From positions 65,419,369 through 65,483,368 of the forward strand of contig OX442314.1 in assembly GCA_949358305.1 (NCBI GenBank): DNA of 64,000 nucleotides, read 5' to 3'. Shown piece after piece: positions 29,443 through 41,000 of the stretch. This DNA comes from Strigamia acuminata (Eukaryota; Arthropoda; Chilopoda; Geophilomorpha; Linotaeniidae). Every line of letters begins with the position of its first letter. The stretch's first letter is position 1. The notes beneath the pieces were generated by a model. That model saw only the letters and a list, made by a program, of their open reading frames with translations. It had not been told where the DNA came from and ran no database searches. A program made the translations under genes and the position numbers.

Positions 29443-32400
29443 TCGTCAATCTCTTGCTTTTCTGAGTCCGAAATTCTTCCGTCCCAGTTCTTTGTACGTA
29501 GACAAATGTCTTGAAGAAGGAGTCTCATTTTCAAAACGACTGGAGAAATGAGTCCCATCGGGTCGAAAATAGAGGCTACCAAAGAGAGAACTTCACGTCT
29601 TGTGTTCGGAATAATGTCCATTTGTGGAATCCTGAACATGAGGACGTCTTCTTGCGTGTCCCATAAGATTCCAAGCATTTTTATCACTCCCTGTTCACAG
29701 AATTCGTCACTTCTCATGTGAAATCCCTTTTCTTTGATGTCATTGAAAACCTTTTCATTGGCTGTCGCCCATTTAACAAGTGGGAGTTTCCCGTCATCCA
29801 AAATCATTTTTAATTCTTCACAATGCTTTGTTGTGTCTGTCGTGTGATCACCTCCAGAAGTTAAATCATCCATGTATATCCCGGCGTCCAGTGCATCAAC
29901 TTCTTTCGGATGTGTCTCCTTGTATTGATCAGCTTGTTTCCGAATTGTTGCGCACAGGAGAAAAGGAGAGGAAATAACTCCAAATGGTACGACTATCATC
30001 CTCAAAATCATAATATTATTCCACAAATTTCTCCACGAATAGGGGTTCTTGAAATATTGCCTCGAGACCCACAAAAAACGCAGAAAGTTCCTATGTGTGG
30101 GGTTTATCATTACTTGGAGGAATGCTTGTTTAATGTCAGCAATGATTGGAATGCAATACAATCTGAATCTGACCATCACCAATATCAAATCTGGATTCAA
30201 AGATGGTCCAGGAAAAAGGCAGTCATTTAATGAGCGTTTTCCTTTTTTCGCAGACGACGCATTGAATACGACTCTGAATTTCGTTGTTTCCCGGTCCTCT
30301 TTGATCACTGGATGATGTGGAATGTTATATATTCCTTTCTTTAGGAACCGGTCTTCAGTTGGAACTTCCTCAGCGTGGTTTTCTTCAATGTACTGCCACA
30401 TTGAGTCGTCATATCGCTTCTTATAATCGTCATTTGAGTCGATTCTCTTCAATGTGTTGGCTAATTGGTTAAGTGCGAGCTCCCAGTTTGAGTCCAAGTC
30501 AGTTTCTTGTCCATTAAAAGGCAGCATCACCTCGTATCTTCCGTCATCGAGACGTTTTGTCGTGGCTTCAAATCGATCTCTTGTGAAATCGGATTCTTTT
30601 TCACCAGCATTAATCCCAATTGCCTCTAAGTTCCAAAGTTTGTCTAATTGTTCATGGATTTCAATGTTGCAAGTATTACAACATGAAGTCAAATCAGCTT
30701 CATCTTCGAATAAATCCGTATTTCCGGCTGCTCCGATAAGCACCCATCCAAATAACGTATTTATGAGTCCAAGATCGTCGTTGATTTTCTTTTTGCCATC
30801 TTTAATGACTTTCCACCAAGCATCAACTCCCAAAAGAATGTCTATTTGAGATGTCTTGGCTGGCAGATCTTCGGCAAGTTCAAGATTAAGCTTCTTCACC
30901 TTTTCTATTACCGATGCATTCAAAATGCCTTGCACTTTCGGCAAATTTTCCACTAAAAGCATTGATAATTTGAAGTTTTGTGCGTCATTTTTGCTTTGAA
31001 GAGTAACGTTGTATACGTCGTAATCAGTGGCAGCAGGCATAGAATCGTTGAACCGTTGTGTGGTCGCAGAAATACTGCCGCACTTCTTCAGTTTTAGTCG
31101 GTTCACCAGTTCAGTTGTAATGAATGACCGATGGCTACCCGGGTCAATCATGCCTCTGATGTGGTGTGAACCTCCAGATTTGGTTTTGAGGTCAGCAACA
31201 AAAATCATAAGTTGAAGAGAAGTGGATATCGCGCACGAGACGTGTGTGGTCACTTGCGACTCCTTGGGTTTCTCTGTCGGACTTGGAGAATTGTTCACCT
31301 CAGACTTCTTACAAATGGTTGAATGATGTCTTCCGCCACAATGCTTGCAGGAAAACTTCACTTTGCAGTCACCAACGCGATGACCTGTTCGAAAACAATT
31401 AAAGCAAAGTCTGTTTTTCTTTATCAATTCAATCTTTGCATTGATTTCGAACTCCTTTTTGCAAGAACCGCTCAAATGGTCTTCTTGACAAAAAATGCAC
31501 TTGAGTGCCTTGGAATTCGCAGACTTGTTCTCTTGTCTCGACTCTGTCTTCACTTTGGAGCTTGAAGACGATTTTGAGTCTTGCGTCGCGGTGCAAGTCG
31601 TCATGGATCCTTTAACTTTAGCCTTTTCAACTTCAGACTTTTCCTTCTTTGCTTTTTCAGATGGAGAAACAGCTTCAGTGCGTTCTGCCATAGCTACTTC
31701 CTTTTGAAAAAAGTCAAGCAAAGTCAAAATGTTCTTGCAAGACAGTCCATGGACTTGGTAAAAACGCAAAGTCATTGGAGCAGGAAACTTGCTAAGAATG
31801 TCCGGCATCAGAAATGCACCAGATGTCCGTACAGGAATCTTCAGTTGCTCAAGAAGTCGTATTGTTGAAGAAATTTTCGTCAAATTTGCTTTCAACACCT
31901 TTGTCGGGTATATGCTTGAAACAGTCTTCAAGTCTCGAATGGATTGGATGAGAGCCGTCTGTTGCGCATCCTCATCGCCATAGTTACGATCAAGTTCTTC
32001 CCGTGCCAAGTCATAGGATTCCTCGATCAAAGGAAAGGTGGAAATCAAAGCCGCAGCCTCACCTGTACACATAGTTTGAAGGTATTGCAACTTTTCAACA
32101 CTGCTCAGATCTGGGTCATTATGAACAGAAGTTTCAAAGTTGCTCTTAAACGTCTTGTATTTGATTATCTCCCCGTCAAACTTTACAGATTCAAGTTTGG
32201 GCAACTTGGAATTCTTGCGGAAAGAAGTCGAAGTATTCAAGGATGTATTTGCACCGGAAACTGTAGACATGTTGAGTCTTCCTCCAAGGGTTGGAAGAGA
32301 CCGCTTTGAAACCTCCCACCTTCTTCGGAGAAGTTCCACTCTCGTTTGTGATGATTCCAGTTTCTCGACACTCTCAAGGTAAAACGCGTGCTCACAGTAG

Positions 32401-32618
32401 ACTTGAAGCTCGTTCAGGCCATTTACAACGCGTGTCTCTTTCAGATTTGCAGTAAGCAGAAGCGCTTCTAACTCTCCTGGATCGCTCGTCTTCTCCGACA
32501 AAGACAGCAAGTCGTTGAGAGATGAAAGTTGTGCTTCCCACCTGGTCTCTAGTATTTCAATTTGCTCCACAGTGAGTAAATCGCGTTCGGAAGTTTCTGT
32601 TTCTCTATCTCTCTCCAT
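29400..32618 (-). CDS. gag-pol: BEL2 Gag-protease-reverse transcriptase
   Basis: 1072 aa, ATG at 32618. Gag covers about 1-330, then a Lys/Ser-rich linker, then three zinc knuckles (CIFC..., CFNC..., CKHC...). A retropepsin-like DUF1758-type domain has D492 in MIDPGSHRSF, that is DPG rather than D[S/T]G. RT has ADIKQAFLQ and YMDD (D917, D918). The frame stops soon after the RT (LRYLDG) because 10 nt are missing between short AAATT.AA repeats relative to BEL4. Active protein past RT would need a further frameshift; a pseudogene is likelier. Confidence 0.9.
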   Translation of the reverse strand: MERDRETETSERDLLTVEQIEILETRWEAQLSSLNDLLSLSEKTSDPGELEALLLTANLKETRVVNGLNELQVYCEHAFYLESVEKLESSQTRVELLRRRWEVSKRSLPTLGGRLNMSTVSGANTSLNTSTSFRKNSKLPKLESVKFDGEIIKYKTFKSNFETSVHNDPDLSSVEKLQYLQTMCTGEAAALISTFPLIEESYDLAREELDRNYGDEDAQQTALIQSIRDLKTVSSIYPTKVLKANLTKISSTIRLLEQLKIPVRTSGAFLMPDILSKFPAPMTLRFYQVHGLSCKNILTLLDFFQKEVAMAERTEAVSPSEKAKKEKSEVEKAKVKGSMTTCTATQDSKSSSSSKVKTESRQENKSANSKALKCIFCQEDHLSGSCKKEFEINAKIELIKKNRLCFNCFRTGHRVGDCKVKFSCKHCGGRHHSTICKKSEVNNSPSPTEKPKESQVTTHVSCAISTSLQLMIFVADLKTKSGGSHHIRGMIDPGSHRSFITTELVNRLKLKKCGSISATTQRFNDSMPAATDYDVYNVTLQSKNDAQNFKLSMLLVENLPKVQGILNASVIEKVKKLNLELAEDLPAKTSQIDILLGVDAWWKVIKDGKKKINDDLGLINTLFGWVLIGAAGNTDLFEDEADLTSCCNTCNIEIHEQLDKLWNLEAIGINAGEKESDFTRDRFEATTKRLDDGRYEVMLPFNGQETDLDSNWELALNQLANTLKRIDSNDDYKKRYDDSMWQYIEENHAEEVPTEDRFLKKGIYNIPHHPVIKEDRETTKFRVVFNASSAKKGKRSLNDCLFPGPSLNPDLILVMVRFRLYCIPIIADIKQAFLQVMINPTHRNFLRFLWVSRQYFKNPYSWRNLWNNIMILRMIVVPFGVISSPFLLCATIRKQADQYKETHPKEVDALDAGIYMDDLTSGGDHTTDTTKHCEELKMILDDGKLPLVKWATANEKVFNDIKEKGFHMRSDEFCEQGVIKMLGILWDTQEDVLMFRIPQMDIIPNTRREVLSLVASIFDPMGLISPVVLKMRLLLQDICLRTKNWDGRISDSEKQEIDEWSRDIQKLRYLDG

Positions 32619-32962
32619 CTCAAATTCACGGCTGTAAAATATGAAACAGAAGATAATATTTTGAACAACAAAACACTTCGCTTTAAACTTAAAAAGAATA
32701 TAACTTAAACTTTATACTTGAAAAGAATAAAATTCACAATCATTCACTTTAAAAGAACAGAATTTTTCAAAGTTTTCTTGCCCAAACGACAAAAAACCTT
32801 GAAAATACACAAGAATATCGAGTGTTTTAGCAATCAAGGATGCTAAAACAAACGAGCGACCTTGATCACGTATTAAAAACGTGACTCAAAAAGTCCTACA
32901 CAAGTTTGAATTATTTCTGCTGTTCGTACGGAACGAATCTAGCCAGAAAATCACTATCAGAT
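32619..32962 (-). other. BEL2 leader between leader ORF and gag
   Basis: 344 bp of AT-rich untranslated leader directly upstream of the gag ATG. It contains spaced ACTTTAAAAGAATA/AACTTAAAAAGAATA-like repeats on the plus strand (about 32680-32760), reminiscent of the repeated leader block of BEL1/BEL4. No ORF or RNA gene seen. Confidence 0.5.
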
Positions 32963-33499
32963 TCACGAGAATAACTGACAGCTCTTGCAATGAGAGACTG
33001 AACAGTTTCTAACTCCAAAAAATCTAAATCTCCCCTGGTTAAGCCAGTTATATGGAGATGCATGCACAAAAATCAAGAAAGCACTTGAAAAATTCACAAT
33101 AAAATACACTTTCAGTGAATTTTCCCTCAAAACTAGCTTAGGAAAAAGCAAAAACAGCTTTGAAATACCCAATACAATACCCTCATGCAACCAAAATCTT
33201 AGAAATACAAGCACTGAATGCAAAACACAAGAATAAGCAATTATTTCAGGGGCAAATCGGCTTTCCAGCACAGCGCGTTGTGTAATCCAAGATGTCGACC
33301 GAAGAATCTCGTTGCTTGCACAGAAATGTTCGTGATCGACGCCAAATAAATCCCCGTTGTGGCTGTTGCCACGTTGAACGACGACCATTCTAGCAGACGA
33401 CGACTCACGGACGTAATTTCCGTCAATCGCACCAGACGCACGGTTGAACGTATCAAATGATGAACCGGAAAAAACCCACAAGAAGCAGACGAAATCCAT
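32963..33499 (-). CDS. Conserved BEL leader ORF, BEL2 copy, from the ATG in the PBS (hypothetical)
   Basis: 178 aa if it begins at the ATG within the PBS, in the context ACCATGG. It shares GAI.G.YVRESSSA, VQR..SHN.D, CASN.I.RS, ITQRAVLESRFAP and LHEGIVLGI with BEL1 and BEL4. Compared with BEL1 the gaps I saw are single codons. The homologous U5 start (ATG at 33730, MDQQALGY) lies exactly 216 nt before the PBS TTG, as in BEL1 and BEL4, but its frame meets TGA at codon 25 and a TAA in the PBS spacer. Function unknown; translation unproven. Confidence 0.4.
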   Translation of the reverse strand: MDFVCFLWVFSGSSFDTFNRASGAIDGNYVRESSSARMVVVQRGNSHNGDLFGVDHEHFCASNEILRSTSWITQRAVLESRFAPEIIAYSCVLHSVLVFLRFWLHEGIVLGISKLFLLFPKLVLRENSLKVYFIVNFSSAFLIFVHASPYNWLNQGRFRFFGVRNCSVSHCKSCQLFS

Positions 33500-33513
33500 G
33501 GTCACGTGCACCA
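33491..33513 (-). other. BEL2 primer-binding site, tRNA-His-like with two insertions
   Basis: On the element strand: TGGTGC-A-CGTGACCA-T-GGATTTC, 15 nt after the LTR. Removing the marked A and T leaves a tRNA-His complement (recalled from memory). The A prevents the in-frame TGA of TTG GTG CCG TGA. The T creates ACC ATG G, an optimal start context in the same frame. Confidence 0.6.
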
Positions 33514-33528
33514 AAAATTCTTATTCGA

Positions 33529-35000
33529 TGTTGCGGTCAGTCAACAGGAACAGAGAAGAACTGAGATGTGGCGATTCGAAACTCCCGCCAACAAACTCAA
33601 ACGATCGTATAGTGAAATTCGTACGTGTACCGTGTGGAAATGCACTTGATTCGCCTCAAAATCTCCTGTTACATGAAGGTTTAACTGTTGGAAACACTTT
33701 TGCATGGTATCCAAGTGCTTGCTGATCCATTGGCCAGTCTGGGAAAAATGGTTCTCTACTCAGGACACATTGGAAATGGGTCAAAAGCAGAAAATACAAG
33801 AGTTAACATTAACACGACTATTTTAATCAAATATAAAATGGCAACTGAATAATTACACATTATCAATCAAAAGGCACGCAACAAGCCAATTGTCGTCAAA
33901 GTACAATAAAGAAAATACTCCGTTGCCACGGAAACGGAGGAAATGCAATTTCAAGCAAAGACAACAAATTACGAGAAATGTATTAAAAATAATGTGTAAT
34001 AGCTCAAAATGAGCACAAAAAACTCAGGAATAATAAAGTCTATCGTAACAACAAAATTCGTTAATCAAAACACTGAGAAAACAGCGAAAACAGTGATCGC
34101 TAGGCAGACAATTGGGCCTAACCAATCAAAGACAAGCAAAATGACATAATCATCAAGTTTGAATTCAAAGTCACACACAAAACCAAATAAGTAAAGATTT
34201 TGCATTGAAATACATTAAAACTAAATAGTACTAACACCAATTGAGATATAAAAACAAAGCGACATGAAAGATTTACAAATCATCGGCAAAATCCAACATG
34301 GCGTCCGGTAAACTCTACATTGGCGGCAAAACACAAGGTTTGAATTTCAACACAAGAAATAACTTATGTAAACACTTTGAAATAAGTAAATAAGTTCAGG
34401 GAATGTAATTTCCCGCAAAACAAGACACTTTTTAATGAAAGAACACTTGAAATCAACCGCAATCCGAACGAAACGATCTTGGACGGCAACGCACATGCGG
34501 GGTCCGTCACGATCGCTCGTAGCAGAAAAACGGCTGTTCCGGGACGAAATTAGAGTGCACGAATCAACAGATCACCCCCAAATTAGTCTAAAACAATGTC
34601 AAAAACAATTCTAACCATCAAAATTCCGTCCAAACGGAAGGTTAGAAGTTTGAACAAAAACCGAACTAGAACTTGAAATATGACGTCACGTCAATAACAC
34701 TAGTGAACTGTTTAACGACAAATGCACCAAATTTCACCCGAAATCACACAAATTGATAGAAAATGAATAAAGTAACACAAAATCACGCAATAAACACTAG
34801 AAATAAATGCAATAAACAATGGAATATCACATTTCATCAAACATCAGTATCTGAAAGCACTAAAAACATTTTAATAATGCAAAAATCCTGTAAATAAAAA
34901 CTGAAATGTTATGCAAAATAAAACACACTTTGGAAACATTTATTCAGACACAAATTGGCAATAAAAGTAGTTTCTAAATTATTCCACGTTGTTTGCAACA
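33529..35000 (-). repeat. 5' LTR of BEL2
   Basis: 1472 bp. Element-strand start is TGTTGCAAACAACGTGG, the same first 17 bases as BEL1. Second copies of the LTR elements include TGACGTCA (34681-34688) and the inverted repeat CTCCGTT/AACGGAG (33918-33939). Confidence 0.95.
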
Positions 35001-38000
35001 GTGCTAAGTCAACTGTGATGAGATCAAAAGTCTATTCTCCCAAATCATTGGTTGGATGTTTCTAAAATTTACATTGGAGCCTTCTACTAAGGTTTAAACA
35101 CTATTTCTGAACATTCAGAGACATTGGTCTTGTGGTGTTTGTGCTAAGTCAACTGTGATGAGATCAAAAGTCTATTCTCCTAAATCAATGGTTGAATGTT
35201 TCTAAAACTTACATTGGAGCCTTCTACTAAGGTTTAAACACTATTTCTGAACATTCAGAGACATTGGACTTGTGGTGTTTGTGCTAAGTCAACTGTGATG
35301 AGATCAAAAGTCTATTCTCCCAAATCATTGGTTGGATGTTTCTAAAACTTACATTGGAGCCTTCTACTAAGGTTTAAACACTATTTCTGAACATTCAGAG
35401 ACATTGGACTTGTGGTGTTTGTGGTAAGTCAACTGTGATGAGATCAAAAGTCTATTCTCCCAAATCATTGGTTGGATGTTTCTAAAACTTACATTGGAGC
35501 CTTCTACTAAGGTTTAAACACTATTTCTAAACATTCAGAGACATTGGTGTTTGTGCTAAGTCAACTGCATCTGAAATAAGCTCAAAATTTTTTTTTCAAA
35601 ATTTATTGCTTGGGTGTCGCTAAAACTTACATTTAAGGCTTCTACAAAGGTTTAAACACTATTTATAAACATTCAGACACATTGGACTTGTGGTGTTTGT
35701 GCTAAGTCAACTGTGATGAGATCAAAAGTCTATTCTCCCAAATCATTGGTTGGATGTTTCTAAAACTTACATTGGAGCCTTCTACTAAGGTTTAAACACT
35801 ATTTCTGAACATTCAGAGACATTGGTCTTGTGGTGTTTGTGCTAAGTCAACTGTGATGAGATCAAAAGTCTATTCTCCTAAATCAATGGTTGAATGTTTC
35901 TAAAACTTACATTGGAGCCTTCTACTAAGGTTTAAACACTATTTCTGAACATTCAGAGACATTGGACTTGTGGTGTTTCTGCTAAGTCAACTGTGATGAG
36001 ATCAAAAGTCTATTCTCCCAAATCATTGGTTGGATGTTTCTAAAACTTACATTGGAGCCTTCTACTAAGGTTTAAACACTATTTCTGAACATTCAGAGAC
36101 ATTGGTCTTGTGGTGTTTGTGCTAAGTCAACTGTGATTAGATCAAAAGTCTATTCTCCCAAATCATTGGTTGGATGTCTCTAAAACTTACATTGGAGCCT
36201 TCTACTAAGGTTTAAACACTATTTCTGAACATTCAGAGACATTGGTCTTGTGGTGTTTGTGCTAAGTCAACTGTGATGAGATCAAAAGTCTATTCTCCCA
36301 AATCATTGGTTGGATGTTTCTAAAATTTACATTGGAGCCTTCTACTAAGGTTTAAACACTATTTCTGAACATTCAGAGACATTGGTCTTGTGGTGTTTGT
36401 GCTAAGTCAACTGTGATGAGATCAAAAGTCTATTCTCCTAAATCAATGGTTGAATGTTTCTAAAACTTACATTGGAGCCTTCTACTAAGGTTTAAACACT
36501 ATTTCTGAACATTCAGAGACATTGGACTTGTGGTGTTTGTGCTAAGTCAACTGTGATGAGATCAAAAGTCTATTCTCCCAAATCATTGGTTGGATGTTTC
36601 TAAAACTTACATTGGAGCCTTCTACTAAGGTTTAAACACTATTTCTGAACATTCAGAGACATTGGACTTGTGGTGTTTGTGCTAAGTCAACTGTGATGAG
36701 ATCAAAAGTCTATTCTCCCAAATCATTGGTTGGATGTTTCTAAAACTTACATTGGAGCCTTCTACTAAGGTTTAAACACTATTTCTGAACATTCAGAGAC
36801 ATTGGACTTGTGGTGTTTGTGCTAAGTCAACTGTGATGAGATCAAAAGTCTATTCTCCCAAATCATTGGTTGGATGTTTCTAAAACTTACATTGGAGCCT
36901 TCTACTAAGGTTTAAACACTATTTCTGAACATTCAGAGACATTGGTGTTTGTGCTAAGTCAACTGCGATCTGAAATGAGCTCAAAATTTTTTTTTCAAAA
37001 TTTATTGCTTGGGTGTTGCTAAAACTTACATTTAAGGCTTCTACAAAGGTTTAAACACTATTTATAAACATTCAGACACATTGGACTTGTGGTGTTTGTG
37101 CTAAGTCAACTGTGATGAGATCAAAAGTCTATTCTCCCAAATCATTGGTTGGATGTTTCTAAAACTTACATTGGAGCCTTCTACTAAGGTTTAAACACTA
37201 TTTCTGAACATTCAGAGACATTGGTCTTGTGGTGTTTGTGCTAAGTCAACTGTGATGAGATCAAAAGTCTATTCTCCTAAATCAATGGTTGAATGTTTCT
37301 AAAACTTACATTGGAGCCTTCTACTAAGGTTTAAACACTATTTCTGAACATTCAGAGACATTGGTCTTGTGGTGTTTGTGCTAAGTCAACTGTGATGAGA
37401 TCAAAAGTCTATTCTCCCAAATCATTGGTTGGATGTTTCTAAAACTTACATTGGAGCCTTCTACTAAGGTTTAAACACTATTTCTGAACATTCAGAGACA
37501 TTGGTGTTTGTGCTAAGTCAACTGTGATGAGATCAAAAGTCTATTCTCCCAAATCATTGGTTGGATGTTTCTAAAACTTACATTGGAGCCTTCTACTAAG
37601 GTTTAAACACTATTTCTGAACATTCAGAGACATTGGACTTGTGGTGTTTGTGCTAAGTCAACTGTGATGAGATCAAAAGTCTATTCTCCCAAATCATTGG
37701 TTGGATGTTTCTAAAACTTACATTGGAGCCTTCTACTAAGGTTTAAACACTATTTCTGAACATTCAGAGACATTGGACTTGTGGTGTTTGTGCTAAGTCA
37801 ACTGTGATGAGATCAAAAGTCTATTCTCCCAAATCATTGGTTGGATGTTTCTAAAACTTACATTGGAGCCTTCTACTAAGGTTTAAACACTATTTCTGAA
37901 CATTCAGAGACATTGGTGTTTGTGCTAAGTCAACTGTGATGAGATCAAAAGTCTATTCTCCCAAATCATTGATTGGATGTTTCTAAAACTTACATTGGAG

Positions 38001-41000
38001 CCTTCTACTAAGGTTTAAACACTATTTCTGAACATTCAGAGACATTGGACTTGTGGTGTTTGTGCTAAGTCAACTGTGATTAGATCAAAAGTCTATTCTC
38101 CCAAATCATTGGTTGGATGTCTCTAAAACTTACATTGGAGCCTTCTACTAAGGTTTAAACACTATTTCTGAACATTCAGAGACATTGGTCTTGTGGTGTT
38201 TGTGCTAAGTCAACTGTGATGAGATCAAAAGTCTATTCTCCCAAATCATTGGTTGGATGTTTCTAAAATTTACATTGGAGCCTTCTACTAAGGTTTAAAC
38301 ACTATTTCTGAACATTCAGAGACATTGGTCTTGTGGTGTTTGTGCTAAGTCAACTGTGATGAGATCAAAAGTCTATTCTCCTAAATCAATGGTTGAATGT
38401 TTCTAAAACTTACATTGGAGCCTTCTACTAAGGTTTAAACACTATTTCTGAACATTCAGAGACATTGGACTTGTGGTGTTTGTGCTAAGTCAACTGTGAT
38501 GAGATCAAAAGTCTATTCTCCCAAATCATTGGTTGGATGTTTCTAAAACTTACATTGGAGCCTTCTACTAAGGTTTAAACACTATTTCTGAACATTCAGA
38601 GACATTGGTGTTTGTGCTAAGTCAACTGCGATCTGAAATGAGCTCAAAATTTTTTTTTCAAAATTTATTGCTTGGGTGTTGCTAAAACTTACATCTACAA
38701 AGGTTTAAACACTATTTATAAACATTCAGACACATTGGACTTGTGGTGTTTGTGCTAAGTCAACTGTGATGAGATCAAAAGTCTATTCTCCCAAATCATT
38801 GGTTGGATGTTTCTAAAACTTACATTAGAGCCTTCTACTAAGGTTTAAACACTATTTCTAAACATTCAGAGACATTGGTCTTGTGGTGTTTGTGCTAAGT
38901 CAACTGTGATTAGATCAAAAGTCTATTCTCCCAAATCATTGGTTGGATGTTTCTAAAACTTACATTGGAGCCTTCTACTAAGGTTTAAACACTATTTCTG
39001 AACATTCAGAGACATTGGTCTTGTGGTGTTTGTGCTAAGTCAACTGTGATGAGATCAAAAGTCTATTCTCCTAAATCAATGGTTGAATGTTTCTAAAACT
39101 TACATTGGAGCCTTCTACTAAGGTTTAAACACTATTTCTGAACATTCAGAGACATTGGACTTGTGGTGTTTGTGCTAAGTCAACTGTGATGAGATCAAAA
39201 GTCTATTCTCCCAAATCATTGGTTGGATGTTTCTAAAACTTACATTGGAGCCTTCTACTAAGGTTTAAACACTATTTCTGAACATTCAGAGACATTGGAC
39301 TTGTGGTGTTTGTGCTAAGTCAACTGTGATGAGATCAAAAGTCTATTCTCCCAAATCATTGGTTGGATGTTTCTAAAACTTACATTGGAGCCTTCTACTA
39401 AGGTTTAAACACTATTTCTGAACATTCAGAGACATTGGTGTTTGTGCTAAGTCAACTGTGATGAGATCAAAAGTCTATTCTCCCAAATCATTGGTTGGAT
39501 GTTTCTAAAACTTACATTGGAGCCTTCTACTAAGGTTTAAACACTATTTCTGAACATTCAGAGACATTGGTCTTGTGGTGTTTGTGCTAAGTCAACTGCG
39601 ATGTGAAATGAACTCAAAATTTTTTTTTCAAAATTTATTGCTTGGGTGTTGCTAAAACTTATATTGAAGGCTTCTACTAAGGTTTAAACACTATTTCTGA
39701 ACGTTCAGAGACATTGGACTTGTGGTGTTTGTGCTAAGTCAACTGTGATGAGATCAAAAGTCTATTCTCTCAAATCATTGGTTGGATGTTTCTAAAACTT
39801 ACATTGGAGCCTTCTACTAAGGTTTAAACACTATTTCTGAACATTCAGAGACATTGGTCTTGTGGTGTTTGTGCTAAGTCAACTGTGATGAGATCAAAAG
39901 TCTATTCTCCTAAATCATTGGTTGAATGTTTCTAAAACTTACATTGGAGCCTTCTACTAAGGTTTAAACACTATTTCTGAACATTCAGAGACATTGGACT
40001 TGTGGTGTTTCTGCTAAGTCAACTGTGATGAGATCAAAAGTCTATTCTCCCAAATCATTGGTTGGATGTTTCTAAAACTTACATTGGAGCCTTCTACTAA
40101 GGTTTAAACACTATTTCTGAACATTCAGAGACATTGGTCTTGTGGTGTTTGTGCTAAGTCAACTGCGATGAGATCAAAAGTCTATTCTCCCAAATCATTG
40201 GTTGGATGTTTCTAAAACTTACATTGGAGATTTCTACTAAGGTTTAAACACTATTTCTGAACATTCAGAGACATTGGTCTTGTGGTGTTTGTGCTAAGTC
40301 AACTGTGATTAGATCAAAAGTCTATTCTCCCAAATCATTGGTTGGATGTCTCTAAAACTTACATTGGAGCCTTCTACTAAGGTTTAAACACTATTTCTGA
40401 ACATTCAGAGACATTGGTCTTGTGGTGTTTGTGCTAAGTCAACTGTGATGAGATCAAAAGTCTATTCTCCCAAATCATTAGTTGGATGTTTCTAAAACTT
40501 ACATTGGAGCCTTCTACTAAGGTTTAAACACTATTTCTGAACATTCAGAGACATTGGTCTTGTGGTGTTTGTGCTAAGTCAACTGTGATGAGATCAAAAG
40601 TCTATTCTCCCAAATCATTGGTTGGATGTTTCTAAAACTTACATTAGAGCCTTCTACTAAGGTTTAAACACTATTTCTAAACATTCAGAGACATTGGTCT
40701 TGTGGTGTTTGTGCTAAGTCAACTGTGATTAGATCAAAAGTCTATTCTCCCAAATCATTGGTTGGATGTTTCTAAAACTTACATTGGAGCCTTCTACTAA
40801 GGTTTAAACACTATTTCTGAACATTCAGAGACATTGGTCTTGTGGTGTTTGTGCTAAGTCAACTGTGATGAGATCAAAAGTCTATTCTCCTAAATCAATG
40901 GTTGAATGTTTCTAAAACTTACATTGGAGCCTTCTACTAAGGTTTAAACACTATTTCTGAACATTCAGAGACATTGGACTTGTGGTGTTTGTGCTAAGTC

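Larger units (their letters stand above)
25846..35000 (-). mobile_element. BEL/Pao retrotransposon 'BEL2', complete insertion, frameshifted
   Basis: 9155 bp with 1472-bp LTRs (25846-27317, 33529-35000), TGTTGC...GCAACA ends and 4-bp target duplication GTGC (25842-25845, 35001-35004). Excision rejoins TTTGTGCTAAG of the satellite. It is a separate lineage from BEL1/BEL4: the polyprotein is similar but clearly diverged. One 10-nt deletion splits the polyprotein between RT and RNase H. The LTRs differ at two places by eye (ACTCTGTT/ACTCCGTT and GCAAACCG/GCAATCCG). Confidence 0.96.
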
